The position numbers and the translations under genes are program-made. DNA of 64,000 nt from an uncultured Paracoccaceae bacterium (lineage in GTDB: Bacteria > Pseudomonadota > Alphaproteobacteria > Rhodobacterales > Rhodobacteraceae), in NCBI GenBank assembly GCA_947495295.1, contig CANLYJ010000002.1:434001-498000 (forward strand). The letters run 5' to 3'. Positions 20,225 to 28,267 of this stretch are shown here, piece after piece; position 1 is the stretch's first letter, and each line of letters opens with the position of its first letter. The notes beneath the pieces were generated by a model that was not told the origin of the DNA, did no database searches, and worked only from the letters and a program-made list of their open reading frames with translations.

Positions 20225-20866
20225 TCAGGCCAAGCCGATCAACCCCGGCACTTGCGCCATATCCGTGAAACCCGTGACATCGCCCTTGGCCCGATTCAAC
20301 CCGCCATCCGCGACATAGGCCAGCGCACGTACCTTTGCGGCATGCGCGGCCCCCCAACCGGCAGGCATGTCATCAATCATCACGGTGCGGTCGGGAGATG
20401 TGCCTGCGACAGCCATTGCATGCAACAACATGCCCGGACGCGGTTTTGGTTCGTGATCTTCGCGGCTGTAAATCCGACCCTCCAACCGGTCCCACAGGCC
20501 CGATGGGCCCAGTGAAATCCGCATCTTTTGCATCGGCCCGTTTGAGGCGACGGCAATGGCGATCCCAGCTTTCTCCAGCCGGTCCAGCAGGGTTATGACG
20601 CCCGGCACTACCGGGACCCCTTTGGCCAATGCGTCAAACACTTGCGCGTAAATCTGATCTAGCCAATTGTCGGGCAGGTTCGCGCCTTTTTGGCGGGCTG
20701 TTTCCAAAACACCCTGCATCGTGCCGCCTGCGAATAGTGAATGCACGTCATGTGGTGCAATGGGTAGCCCATGTGCGGTGAGGTTCTCTGCCAGCACAAT
20801 GTCCGTGACCGGCTCTGTGTCCACCAGTACGCCGTCGCAATCGAAAATGACCAATTCCGGGATCAT
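20225..20866 (-). CDS. HAD family hydrolase (subfamily IA)
   Basis: A 213-residue phosphatase or phosphomutase-like protein. Motif I is IFDCDGVLVDTEP at about 6-18 with the nucleophile Asp9; motif II is VASNGP at about 105; motif III Lys is in EPKPRPGML; motif IV is MIDDMPAGWGAA. The pattern is of phosphoglycolate phosphatase/beta-phosphoglucomutase-like enzymes; the substrate is unknown. The ATG at 20866 has AAAGGCGG upstream and overlaps the rsmD stop as ATGA, so the longer start at 20893 is rejected. Confidence 0.87.
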   Translation of the reverse strand: MIPELVIFDCDGVLVDTEPVTDIVLAENLTAHGLPIAPHDVHSLFAGGTMQGVLETARQKGANLPDNWLDQIYAQVFDALAKGVPVVPGVITLLDRLEKAGIAIAVASNGPMQKMRISLGPSGLWDRLEGRIYSREDHEPKPRPGMLLHAMAVAGTSPDRTVMIDDMPAGWGAAHAAKVRALAYVADGGLNRAKGDVTGFTDMAQVPGLIGLA

Positions 20867-21417
20867 GTTGCCGCCTTTAGAAATGTCACCCAAGTGTCGC
20901 CATAACGACGCTGATCAAGCGCCGCGAACCCCGGTGGGGCCAGTTGCGCGGCGGATTCTTCCCAAACGATCAAGGCACCCGGCGCAATCCAGTCTCCTGC
21001 GGCGTGCAGTGCTTTTGCGCCAAGGTTCTGGCCGTAAGGCGGATCAAGGAAGATCAGATCGCAAGCGGTAGCCGGTGCCGGCAACGCCTCTGCCCGCGTG
21101 CTCAGGACAGTGCAATCGGCCTCGCGCCGCAGCTTTGCGATATTGGCGCGGATCAGTTTTTGCGCGACCCGACCGCTATCCACAAACGTCACATGCGCCG
21201 CGCCGCGCGACAACGCCTCAAGCCCCAATGCGCCTGTGCCGGCAAACAGGTCCAGCACCTGCGCGCCATTGATCGGGTCACCAAAACGACCGCCTTGCAG
21301 CACGTTGAACAGGCTTTCGCGGACCCGGTCCGTGGTTGGGCGTAAATGCGCGCCCGCGTCGCCTTTGCCCACAGCCGTCAGGGCCGTGCCGCGATGGGTG
21401 CCTGCGATGATCCTCAC
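20863..21417 (-). CDS. rsmD: 16S rRNA (guanine(966)-N(2))-methyltransferase
   Basis: RsmD methylates G966 of 16S rRNA during 30S assembly using S-adenosylmethionine. The 184-residue protein begins MRIIAGTHRG, has LRPTTDRVRESLFN, the SAM-binding VLDLFAGTGALGLEALSRGA and the catalytic motif FLDPPYG. Length is normal. The GTG start overlaps the stop of the upstream oxidoreductase (GTGA), and its stop overlaps the HAD gene start (ATGA). Confidence 0.95.
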   Translation of the reverse strand: MRIIAGTHRGTALTAVGKGDAGAHLRPTTDRVRESLFNVLQGGRFGDPINGAQVLDLFAGTGALGLEALSRGAAHVTFVDSGRVAQKLIRANIAKLRREADCTVLSTRAEALPAPATACDLIFLDPPYGQNLGAKALHAAGDWIAPGALIVWEESAAQLAPPGFAALDQRRYGDTWVTFLKAAT

Positions 21418-22628
21418 GCCTTCAGCAACGCTTTCATATCGGTGGCGGGGTCAGCGATCTGGGCTGGGCTTGGGCTGCGCCCCGCCTCAATCAGGCGCTT
21501 GCCGATCATATAGTTGCGGGCGTCATTCATCGCATCCACCGCCAGTAGCTGATCGCCCTTGTAATACCAGTTGGACTGGACGCCGGGGCTATCGCCCTTG
21601 CGGATATAGACGTCCGTATAGCCCATATTCAGACCCGCAATCTGCAACTTACAGTCATACTGATCCGACCAGAACCATGGTTTTGGTGCATAGGGCTCCG
21701 CACGTCCCAGCATGTTGAGCGCGACCGCCTCCGCCTGATCAATGGCGTTACCGACGCTTTCCAGTCGGATGCGATTGCCGTGAAACAGGCAGGATGCGCA
21801 ATCCCCGGCAGCCCAGATATAGGGGTCGGTCGTGCGGCCATATTCATCGGTCGTAATCCCGTTCTCAACCGCCAGTCCGGCACTGTCGGCAAGGATTGTT
21901 GCGGGGTTGATACCGACACCGACGACGGCAAGGTCGATCTGCAACTCGGTCCCGTCGGTCAGGCGGGCGCCGGTGACATGGGTGTCACCCAGCAACTGGT
22001 CAAGCCCGACACCCTCGCGGATATCGACACCATGACGGCGATGCAGATCACGGAAATAGTCTGATGTCTCAGCCGCTGCGACACGTTGCAGAATGCGATC
22101 CGCCATTTCGACCAGCGTTACCTTCATCCCCGATTTGGCGGCAACCGCCGCCGCCTCAAGCCCGATATAGCCGCCGCCGATGATCAGGACGTGCTTGCCC
22201 GGGACAAACTGCGGGGCCATCGCATCGGCATCGGCCAGATCGCGCATGGTGAACACGCCATCCAGTGCGCCGCCGATCGCGGTAGGCAGCGTGCGCGGAT
22301 GTGCGCCGACGGTCAGGGCCAGTTCATCATAGGCCAGCCGCCTGTCATCATTCAGCGTGACTACCTTTGCCGCACGATCAATACCTACGACACGGGTGTT
22401 CAGCCGCAGCGAAATACGCTGATCTTCGTAGAATTCAGCCGGGCGGAGATAGAGCCGTTCCTCCGCCATTTCCCCAAGCAAATAAGCCTTTGACAAGGGG
22501 GGGCGTTGGTAGGGGGGGACCTTTTCGGCACCGATCAGCGTGACGTCACCATCAAACCCGGTACTGCGCAACCTGGCCACCAATGAAGCCCCGGCCTGGC
22601 CTGCACCAACAACGACAATATGGGTCAT
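21414..22628 (-). CDS. FAD-dependent ferredoxin reductase-type oxidoreductase
   Basis: A 404-residue pyridine-nucleotide flavoprotein like the reductases of ferredoxin, putidaredoxin or rubredoxin. It has an FAD fold at the N-terminus (VVVGAGQAGASLVARLR), PPYQRPPLSKAYL, an NAD(P)H fold VLIIGGGYIGLEAAA at about 147-161, and the FAD-ribityl motif IWAAGDCAS at about 270. These reductases usually feed electrons to P450s or Rieske oxygenases; none is nearby. It heads a coupled chain with rsmD and the HAD gene. Confidence 0.9.
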   Translation of the reverse strand: MTHIVVVGAGQAGASLVARLRSTGFDGDVTLIGAEKVPPYQRPPLSKAYLLGEMAEERLYLRPAEFYEDQRISLRLNTRVVGIDRAAKVVTLNDDRRLAYDELALTVGAHPRTLPTAIGGALDGVFTMRDLADADAMAPQFVPGKHVLIIGGGYIGLEAAAVAAKSGMKVTLVEMADRILQRVAAAETSDYFRDLHRRHGVDIREGVGLDQLLGDTHVTGARLTDGTELQIDLAVVGVGINPATILADSAGLAVENGITTDEYGRTTDPYIWAAGDCASCLFHGNRIRLESVGNAIDQAEAVALNMLGRAEPYAPKPWFWSDQYDCKLQIAGLNMGYTDVYIRKGDSPGVQSNWYYKGDQLLAVDAMNDARNYMIGKRLIEAGRSPSPAQIADPATDMKALLKA

Positions 22629-22718
22629 GGGAAAAATACCTCTGGCTGCTGGTCCCTTGCTGACAAAAACTCTATATGCGAGTGGTCGGAAGACACAATG
22701 CGAACGAGGGGCTAAATT

Positions 22719-23210
22719 ATGACGATCAAAACTGGGGATACACTACCAGACGCAACATTGCTGGTGATGGCCGAAGATGGCCCGCAAAAGGTTTCGTTGG
22801 CTGATAAGCTCAACGATCGCAAGGTTGTGGTTTTTGGACTGCCCGGCGCCTACACCGGGACCTGTTCCACCGCACATGTGCCCAGCTTCATGATTACCTA
22901 TGATGATTTCATCGAAAAAGGCGTGGAAGAGATCATCTGTGTCGCGGTGAATGATCCGTTTGTGATGAAGGCCTGGGGTGACGCAACCCGCGCGAACGAT
23001 ACTGGGATCACGATGCTGGCAGATGCAGAAAGCGAGTTCACCACAGCGATTGGTATGAATTTCAGCGCGCCACCAGTTGGATTTGTCAACCGGTCCAAGC
23101 GTTATTCAATGCTGGTGGAAAACGGTGTGGTCAAGATTTTGAACGCAGAGTCCAACCCCGGCGAATGCGAGATTTCCGCCGGTGAAACCCTGCTTGAAGC
23201 GATGAGCTGA
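22719..23210 (+). CDS. Peroxiredoxin (Prx5 type)
   Basis: A 163-residue thiol peroxidase of the Prx5/hybrid subgroup that reduces hydrogen peroxide and alkyl hydroperoxides. The active-site segment GLPGAYTGTCSTAHVPSF is present with the peroxidatic Cys near residue 49. The partner segment CVAVNDPFVMKAWG and a conserved TSA body follow. No glutaredoxin domain is fused. The ATG is preceded by CGAGGGGC. It is a single gene with inverted repeats after its stop. Confidence 0.93.
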   Translation: MTIKTGDTLPDATLLVMAEDGPQKVSLADKLNDRKVVVFGLPGAYTGTCSTAHVPSFMITYDDFIEKGVEEIICVAVNDPFVMKAWGDATRANDTGITMLADAESEFTTAIGMNFSAPPVGFVNRSKRYSMLVENGVVKILNAESNPGECEISAGETLLEAMS

Positions 23211-23222
23211 GGCACAACCGGA

Positions 23223-23247
23223 AAAAAATCTGTGGCACAGATTTTTT
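23223..23247. repeat. A/T-rich inverted repeat, probable bidirectional terminator (copy 1)
   Basis: A 10-bp stem AAAAAATCTG/CAGATTTTTT with a 5-base loop, 13 bases after the peroxiredoxin stop. T-runs on both strands would allow termination in either direction. A near-identical hairpin lies at 23283-23305. Confidence 0.65.
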
Positions 23248-23282
23248 GAGGTCTTTGTGCAGGGTGCGATCAGGGCGTTGAT

Positions 23283-23305
23283 AAAAATCTGCGCCGCAGA
23301 TTTTT
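23283..23305. repeat. A/T-rich inverted repeat, probable bidirectional terminator (copy 2)
   Basis: A 9-bp stem AAAAATCTG/CAGATTTTT with loop CGCCG. It shares its stem with the repeat at 23223 but not its loop, and sits 12 bases beyond the stop of the convergent MscS gene. Confidence 0.65.
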
Positions 23306-23316
23306 CCGTTGCCAGC

Positions 23317-24162
23317 CTAGTCTTCCGCTTTGACGATGGTCCGTGTCGGGAACGGGATTGGTACGCCTGCCTGGTCCAGCGCCTCTTTCACCTTGCGCTT
23401 CATGTCAGCCTGATACTGAAAGTAATCCGCGCTGTCGCACCAGACCCGCACCAGAAAGTCGACCGAGCTATCGCCCAGATTATTCACCTGAATAAAGGGT
23501 TCTGGATCGGTCTTGGATCGCGGATCCATAAGGATCGCATCGCGGATGGTTTCTTCTGCGGCCTTCAGATTTGCGCCGTAACCCACACCAAACACCCATT
23601 CGGCGCGCCGTGTTGGATAGCTGGAATAGTTGGTGATCGTGTTGCCCCAGACCTCGCCATTGGGCACGATAATCTGCACATTGCTGATTGATGCCAGTTC
23701 GATGAAATTGAGCGTAATGTCCTTGACCGTGCCCATTTCGCCGTTCACTTCGACAAAATCACCCAGCTTGAAGGGTCGGAAAAACACGATCATCACGCCT
23801 GCTGCGACATTGGACAATGTACCTTGCAGCGCCAGACCAATGGCCAGACCTGCCGCACCGATGACGGCCACAACGGATGTCGTCTGCACCCCGAACGTGT
23901 TGAGCACGAATAAGAATGCGAAGCCGATGACGATGTAGCGCGCCACATTGCCCAGAAAGTTGAACAGGGTGATATCAAGATGGCTGTATTTCTCGCCCAA
24001 CCGGACCAGCCGCTTGCGCACCCAGCCGCCCAAAAGAAAGCCCACAAACAGAATGAACAACGCGGCCAGCACGCTGCCCACAATGGTCAGAAGGAATTCG
24101 GGTGACAGGAAATCGGCAATCGTCTTGCCGTTCCAGATTTCGGTTGTCAGCAGGTCGTTCAC
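23317..24162 (-). CDS. MscS family mechanosensitive ion channel
   Basis: A 281-residue small-conductance mechanosensitive channel that releases solutes on hypo-osmotic shock. Three hydrophobic helices are seen (about 25-48, 65-90 and 95-125), the last being the pore helix with Gly/Ala repeats (GAAGLAIGLALQGTLSN), followed by the beta domain FFRPFKLGDFVEVNGEMGTV and IVPNGEVWG. GTG at 24162 with GGAGA 6 bases upstream is preferred to TTG at 24177, because it directly follows the phhB stop. It ends a minus-strand chain. Confidence 0.93.
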   Translation of the reverse strand: MNDLLTTEIWNGKTIADFLSPEFLLTIVGSVLAALFILFVGFLLGGWVRKRLVRLGEKYSHLDITLFNFLGNVARYIVIGFAFLFVLNTFGVQTTSVVAVIGAAGLAIGLALQGTLSNVAAGVMIVFFRPFKLGDFVEVNGEMGTVKDITLNFIELASISNVQIIVPNGEVWGNTITNYSSYPTRRAEWVFGVGYGANLKAAEETIRDAILMDPRSKTDPEPFIQVNNLGDSSVDFLVRVWCDSADYFQYQADMKRKVKEALDQAGVPIPFPTRTIVKAED

Positions 24163-24163
24163 G

Positions 24164-24463
24164 TCAGTCTCCGGCAAGCATATCCATCTTGGCGCCCAGT
24201 TTGGCGTCCAGCGCGCTTAGGCCGTCTGCGTCATGCGTTGTCAACGTCACATCCACGGTTTTGTAGACATTGGCCCATTCGGGGTGGTGGTTCCATTTCT
24301 CAGCCCAGATTGCAACCTTCGTCATGAAGCCGAACGCATCCACGAAGTTCTTGAAGACAAAGGATTTCTGGATCGCATCGCGCCCATCCACCATGGCCCA
24401 GCCATTTTGCAAAAGCGGGTCAATCTGGTCGCTGCGTTCAGCGTCAGTCAGTTTGTCGGTCAT
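24164..24463 (-). CDS. phhB: Pterin-4a-carbinolamine dehydratase
   Basis: A 99-residue protein that dehydrates 4a-hydroxytetrahydrobiopterin, recycling the cofactor of aromatic amino acid hydroxylases. The family signature EKWNHHPEW is present at about 55-63, then [18 protein letters not shown], matching the active-site His pair and the C-terminal helix. No phenylalanine hydroxylase gene lies in the window. The ATG follows GGAGGAACACC and overlaps the preceding stop (ATGA). Confidence 0.94.
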   Translation of the reverse strand: MTDKLTDAERSDQIDPLLQNGWAMVDGRDAIQKSFVFKNFVDAFGFMTKVAIWAEKWNHHPEWANVYKTVDVTLTTHDADGLSALDAKLGAKMDMLAGD

Positions 24464-25665
24464 TGGTGTTCCTCCATATCTGTTTTTCGAAACGGGCCAT
24501 AGCTGGTCAGCACTTCAATCTCGTGATCCACGGCGTTGCGTTCTGCCTCAAGATAGCGATCAACCGCATCGCGAAAACCCGGATCGCCGAACCAGTGCAG
24601 CGAATGGGTCGCCACCGGCAGGTATCCCCGCGCCAGCTTATGTTCGCCTTGCGCACCGGCCTCAACCGTTTTCAGCCCATGCCGGATCGCGAAATCAATG
24701 GCCCGGTAATAGCACAGTTCGAAATGCAGGCAGGGGTAATGTTCGGTGCAGCCCCAATAGCGCCCATAGAGCGTATCGCGCCCAATGAAATTCAGTGCCC
24801 CCGCAACAGGCTGCCCATCGCGGACGGCAAGCGTTAGCAGCATGTCGTCGCGCATCACTTCGTGCATGAAATGAAAGAATGTGCGCGTCAGGTAGGGCGT
24901 GCCCCATTTGCGGCTGCCTGTGTCCTGATAGAAGGTCCAGAATGCATCCCAATGTTCGCGCTGGATCTGATCCCCGGTCAGTTCGATAATCTCACCACCA
25001 AACGCAATGGCCTGTTGCCGTTCCTTGCGCATGTTCTTGCGCTTGCGGCTGGACAGCGATGCCAGAAACGCATCGAAATCGACATAGCCATCATTTTCCC
25101 AGTGAAACTGCTGGTTAACCCGGTGCAGCAGGCCCATTTCTGCCCCTGCGATGGCTTCGGCCTCGGTACAGAAGGTTGCGTGTAGCGATGACAATTCATT
25201 GTCCGCTGCGATCTGCACTGCCCCTTGGACCAGTGCTGACATGCCGACCGTTTCAAATCCGGGTCGGGTCAGAAACCTGCGGCCTGTTGCCGGTGTAAAA
25301 GGCACGGCAATCTGCAGTTTGGGATAATACCGCCCGCCCGCACCCTCAAACGCATGCGCCCAGTTGTGATCAAAGATGTATTCGCCCTGGCTATGCCCCT
25401 TGGCATAAAGCGGGGCGACGGCGATGACCTGCCCCGCGATTGTGGCGGTCAGGTAGCGGGGCTGCCAGCCCGTGCCGGGGCCAACCGAGCCGCTGTCTTC
25501 CAGTGCCTTGAGAAACCGATATGTTGTGAACGGGTCAATGGGCCGCCCATCCACCGCCTCTGGGCAGGCGCAAGCGTCCCAGTCGGATGGTTCGATATCC
25601 GACAGGTTGGCATGGGCTGCAATTTCGATGGGTGCATCATTCATGGGGTGAAACTTGGGGGGCAT
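24460..25665 (-). CDS. FemAB/GNAT-like protein (DUF482, peptidogalycan-type)
   Basis: A protein of about 400 residues of the GNAT superfamily group known as DUF482 or peptidogalycan biosynthesis-like. Family segments visible are [56 protein letters not shown] and [12 protein letters not shown]. The biochemical role is not established. Start choice is uncertain: ATG at 25665 begins 10 bases after the upstream stop, ATG at 25644 is also possible, and the TTG at 25695 overlaps the previous gene. It overlaps phhB by 4 bases. Confidence 0.85.
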   Translation of the reverse strand: MPPKFHPMNDAPIEIAAHANLSDIEPSDWDACACPEAVDGRPIDPFTTYRFLKALEDSGSVGPGTGWQPRYLTATIAGQVIAVAPLYAKGHSQGEYIFDHNWAHAFEGAGGRYYPKLQIAVPFTPATGRRFLTRPGFETVGMSALVQGAVQIAADNELSSLHATFCTEAEAIAGAEMGLLHRVNQQFHWENDGYVDFDAFLASLSSRKRKNMRKERQQAIAFGGEIIELTGDQIQREHWDAFWTFYQDTGSRKWGTPYLTRTFFHFMHEVMRDDMLLTLAVRDGQPVAGALNFIGRDTLYGRYWGCTEHYPCLHFELCYYRAIDFAIRHGLKTVEAGAQGEHKLARGYLPVATHSLHWFGDPGFRDAVDRYLEAERNAVDHEIEVLTSYGPFRKTDMEEHQ

Positions 25666-25675
25666 GGTCCCGTCG

Positions 25676-26428
25676 TCAAGCCAGATACCCTTCAAAGGTC
25701 ACATTATCGACGATCTGGCGGGCTTTCGCCTCTTGTGCCGCGGACCGGATGGTCCAGCACAGGATATTGGCCCCTTCGGCTTTCAGCTCTGCCACCCGGG
25801 GACGATCCAGATCGGCGGCTTCGTGGCTGATGAAACAGGCCCCGACGCGATCATAATCGGGGATGTTGCGCAACCTGTCCTGCACATCGATGGGGACTTC
25901 TGGCCAGATCACCGGCACATAGGCCGAGGTGACGATGCCACGCGGGATATGCGGCGCAAGTTCGGCCAGTTTTGCAACGGCATGCGGGTTGAACGACATC
26001 ACCGCAACGTCGCCGTCGTAACCATCCAGCGCTGTCACCACAGCCTGTTCCAGCAGGCCGATATCCGGGCCCATCCCGCCATCCTGATCCTTTATCTCGA
26101 TCAGCAGGGGAACGCGGCCTGCGATTAGCGCCAGAACCGTGGGAAGCGACTGGATCGTGCCACCATCATCGGTCAGGGGAATCCGGGCGAGTTCGGCCTG
26201 CGAACGGTCACGGACTGCACCGGTCTCGCCGGTCAACCGGTCCAGAATGGGATCGTGGAAAACCACGGCCTGATCATCGCTGGTCAGTTGCACGTCAATT
26301 TCGATCCCGTAGCCTGCGTCCAAAGCGGCTTCGATCGACTTGATGCTGTTTTCAACCCGTCCGGCCTTGCGGTCATGCAAGGCGCGGTGGGTGATCGGGC
26401 GGTCAAGAAAGGATGCGGGCAGGCTCAT
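25676..26428 (-). CDS. Glycerophosphodiester phosphodiesterase
   Basis: A 250-residue GDPD-family enzyme that releases sn-glycerol 3-phosphate from glycerophosphodiesters. Catalytic segments are THRALHDRKAGRVENS (His, Arg, Glu), YGIEIDVQLTSDDQAVVFHD (metal-binding Glu/Asp and catalytic His) and LLIEIKDQDG (third Glu). No signal peptide is seen, so it is probably cytosolic like UgpQ. The start overlaps the RidA stop as ATGA. Confidence 0.93.
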   Translation of the reverse strand: MSLPASFLDRPITHRALHDRKAGRVENSIKSIEAALDAGYGIEIDVQLTSDDQAVVFHDPILDRLTGETGAVRDRSQAELARIPLTDDGGTIQSLPTVLALIAGRVPLLIEIKDQDGGMGPDIGLLEQAVVTALDGYDGDVAVMSFNPHAVAKLAELAPHIPRGIVTSAYVPVIWPEVPIDVQDRLRNIPDYDRVGACFISHEAADLDRPRVAELKAEGANILCWTIRSAAQEAKARQIVDNVTFEGYLA

Positions 26429-26895
26429 TTGATCTGAAAAATCGCTTCGATTTCGACGGCGACGCCCAGTGGTAAACTGGCTGCGCTAACGGCGGCACGC
26501 GCATGGCGCCCCTTGTCACCCAAGGCGGCCACAAAGAAATCGGACGCGCCATTGATCACCTTCGGCTGATCGACGAAATCAGGGGTCGAGTTGACGAACC
26601 CCGTCAGTTTGACCACCTGCACCAGCCGATCCATATCGCCATCCACGGCGACCTTGAGTTGGGTGAGCAGGGAAATCGCACATAGTTTTGCGGCTTCAGC
26701 CCCTTGTTCAAGGGTAAAATCAGCACCAACCACGCCCCGCACCGGGCCGTTTTCATCCTGACTGATTTGGCCGGACACATAGACCATGTCGCCAACAGTC
26801 ACGAAGGGTAGGTAGTTGCCAGCAGCCTTCGGCGCATGGCCCACATCTGGCAAGGTCACCCCAAGTTCGGCGAGTGTGGTTTCGATGGCGCTCAT
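26425..26895 (-). CDS. RidA family protein
   Basis: A 156-residue member of the RidA/YjgF/Rid superfamily, whose founding member hydrolyses reactive enamine/imine intermediates from PLP enzymes. VYVSGQISQDENG and the C-terminal LPLGVAVEIEAIF fit the family. It is longer than the 128-residue RidA core, as in the Rid sub-family often seen in Rhodobacterales. ATG at 26895 with TGGAGA upstream is preferred over upstream ATGs at 26907 and 26943. It heads the chain to MscS. Confidence 0.9.
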   Translation of the reverse strand: MSAIETTLAELGVTLPDVGHAPKAAGNYLPFVTVGDMVYVSGQISQDENGPVRGVVGADFTLEQGAEAAKLCAISLLTQLKVAVDGDMDRLVQVVKLTGFVNSTPDFVDQPKVINGASDFFVAALGDKGRHARAAVSAASLPLGVAVEIEAIFQIK

Positions 26896-26950
26896 TGCAT
26901 TCTCCATTGATGTTTGCCCGGACGCTACCGGGCAAACAGGCAAGGTGCAA

Positions 26951-28267
26951 TCAGGACTCGCGGAAGGCCTTGGCGAAATAATCAGCCAACGGTTTCAGCA
27001 GGTAATTCATCGGGCTGCGATCAGCGGTGCGGACAAATGCCTCAACCGGCATGCCCGGGATCAGGGTCATGTCCTCCGGCAGTTTTTCAATCTCGCCTTC
27101 GTCCAGTTGCACCTCGGCCCGATAGAAAGACACGCCAGAGTTTTCGTTCTGAAAGGCGTCGGCGGATATCAGGGTGACCTCGCCCTTCAACTCCGGGGTG
27201 CGCCGCTGATCAAATGCAGAAAAGCGCAGCGTGACCTCCTGACCCAGATGAATCTGATCAATATCGACGACCTGCACCTCCGTCGCAATCACCAAGGGCC
27301 GATCCTGCGGGATCAGGAACAGAACCTGATCGGCAGGCCGGATCACCGATTTTTCGGCAAAGACCTGCAACCCGTAAACGATGCCCGAGACGGGCGCACG
27401 GATGTCCAGCCGGTCCAGTTGCAGCTTCAAGGTGCGGCGGCGTTCGGACAGTTCCAATTCGTTGAATTGCAGGTCGCGCAGACGGGTGATTGCCTCTTCC
27501 CGGCGGGTTGAGGACAGGCTGAGGATCTGAATCTCAATCTCGGTCATCCGCTCACCGGCCTGGGCTGCCTGCGCGGTCAACTCACCGACGCGGCCCAGCA
27601 GATTGGCCTCTTCACGCTGCAAGGTCAGGACCCGGCTGGCCTGCGCCAAGCCGCGATCCAGCAAGCTTTGCTGGTCTGCCAGCTCCTCGGAAATCAGCGA
27701 TTGCTGCGTTTTCAGTGCAACCTGCTGCGCGTCGATCCCTGACATCTGGCTCGCGATCTGGGCGCGCTGCTGGGTCAGTTGTTCGACGGCGCGACGGTTC
27801 GATTCCAAACGGGCCTCAAACAGACGCTGCTGACCGATGATCAGGTCCTTTGCATCCATATCATTTGCTTCCAGCAGAACCGGATCAAACTCCAGCGTGT
27901 CACTGTCGTCACGTTCGGCTTCCAGCCGGGCACGGCGGGCCAGGATTTCGTAAAGCTGCCCTTCAACAACCGCCAATTCCGATTGCAACACGGATGCGTC
28001 CAGCCGGATCAGCATATCACCGGCTTCAACGGTGTCGCCTTCATCGACAAGGATTTCTTCGACCACACCGCCATCGGGGTGTTGAACAACCTGCCGGTTA
28101 CGGTCCACCTCGATCTGGCCAGAGGTGATCACAGCCCCGGTGATCTGGGCCAGAACGGACCATGTGCCAAAGCCGCCCACCAATACAGCAAGCGTGATCA
28201 GCCCCGCGGTCATGTGCCGTTTCGCCGACCAGCGTTTCACATTTTGATCAGTGCCTTTATCAATCAT
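26951..28267 (-). CDS. HlyD-type periplasmic adaptor of a type I secretion system
   Basis: A 438-residue membrane-fusion protein. One N-terminal transmembrane helix (about 20-42) is followed by a lipoyl half-motif (VVQHPDGGVVEEILVDEGDTV), a long alpha-helical hairpin rich in Gln, Glu and Leu (about 100-280), the second lipoyl half IRAPVSGIVYGLQVF and a beta-barrel domain. It would bridge the ABC protein to an outer-membrane TolC, absent here. Start at 28267 has GGGGGT upstream and overlaps the ABC gene stop (ATGA); the longer frame to 28396 is rejected. Confidence 0.93.
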   Translation of the reverse strand: MIDKGTDQNVKRWSAKRHMTAGLITLAVLVGGFGTWSVLAQITGAVITSGQIEVDRNRQVVQHPDGGVVEEILVDEGDTVEAGDMLIRLDASVLQSELAVVEGQLYEILARRARLEAERDDSDTLEFDPVLLEANDMDAKDLIIGQQRLFEARLESNRRAVEQLTQQRAQIASQMSGIDAQQVALKTQQSLISEELADQQSLLDRGLAQASRVLTLQREEANLLGRVGELTAQAAQAGERMTEIEIQILSLSSTRREEAITRLRDLQFNELELSERRRTLKLQLDRLDIRAPVSGIVYGLQVFAEKSVIRPADQVLFLIPQDRPLVIATEVQVVDIDQIHLGQEVTLRFSAFDQRRTPELKGEVTLISADAFQNENSGVSFYRAEVQLDEGEIEKLPEDMTLIPGMPVEAFVRTADRSPMNYLLKPLADYFAKAFRES

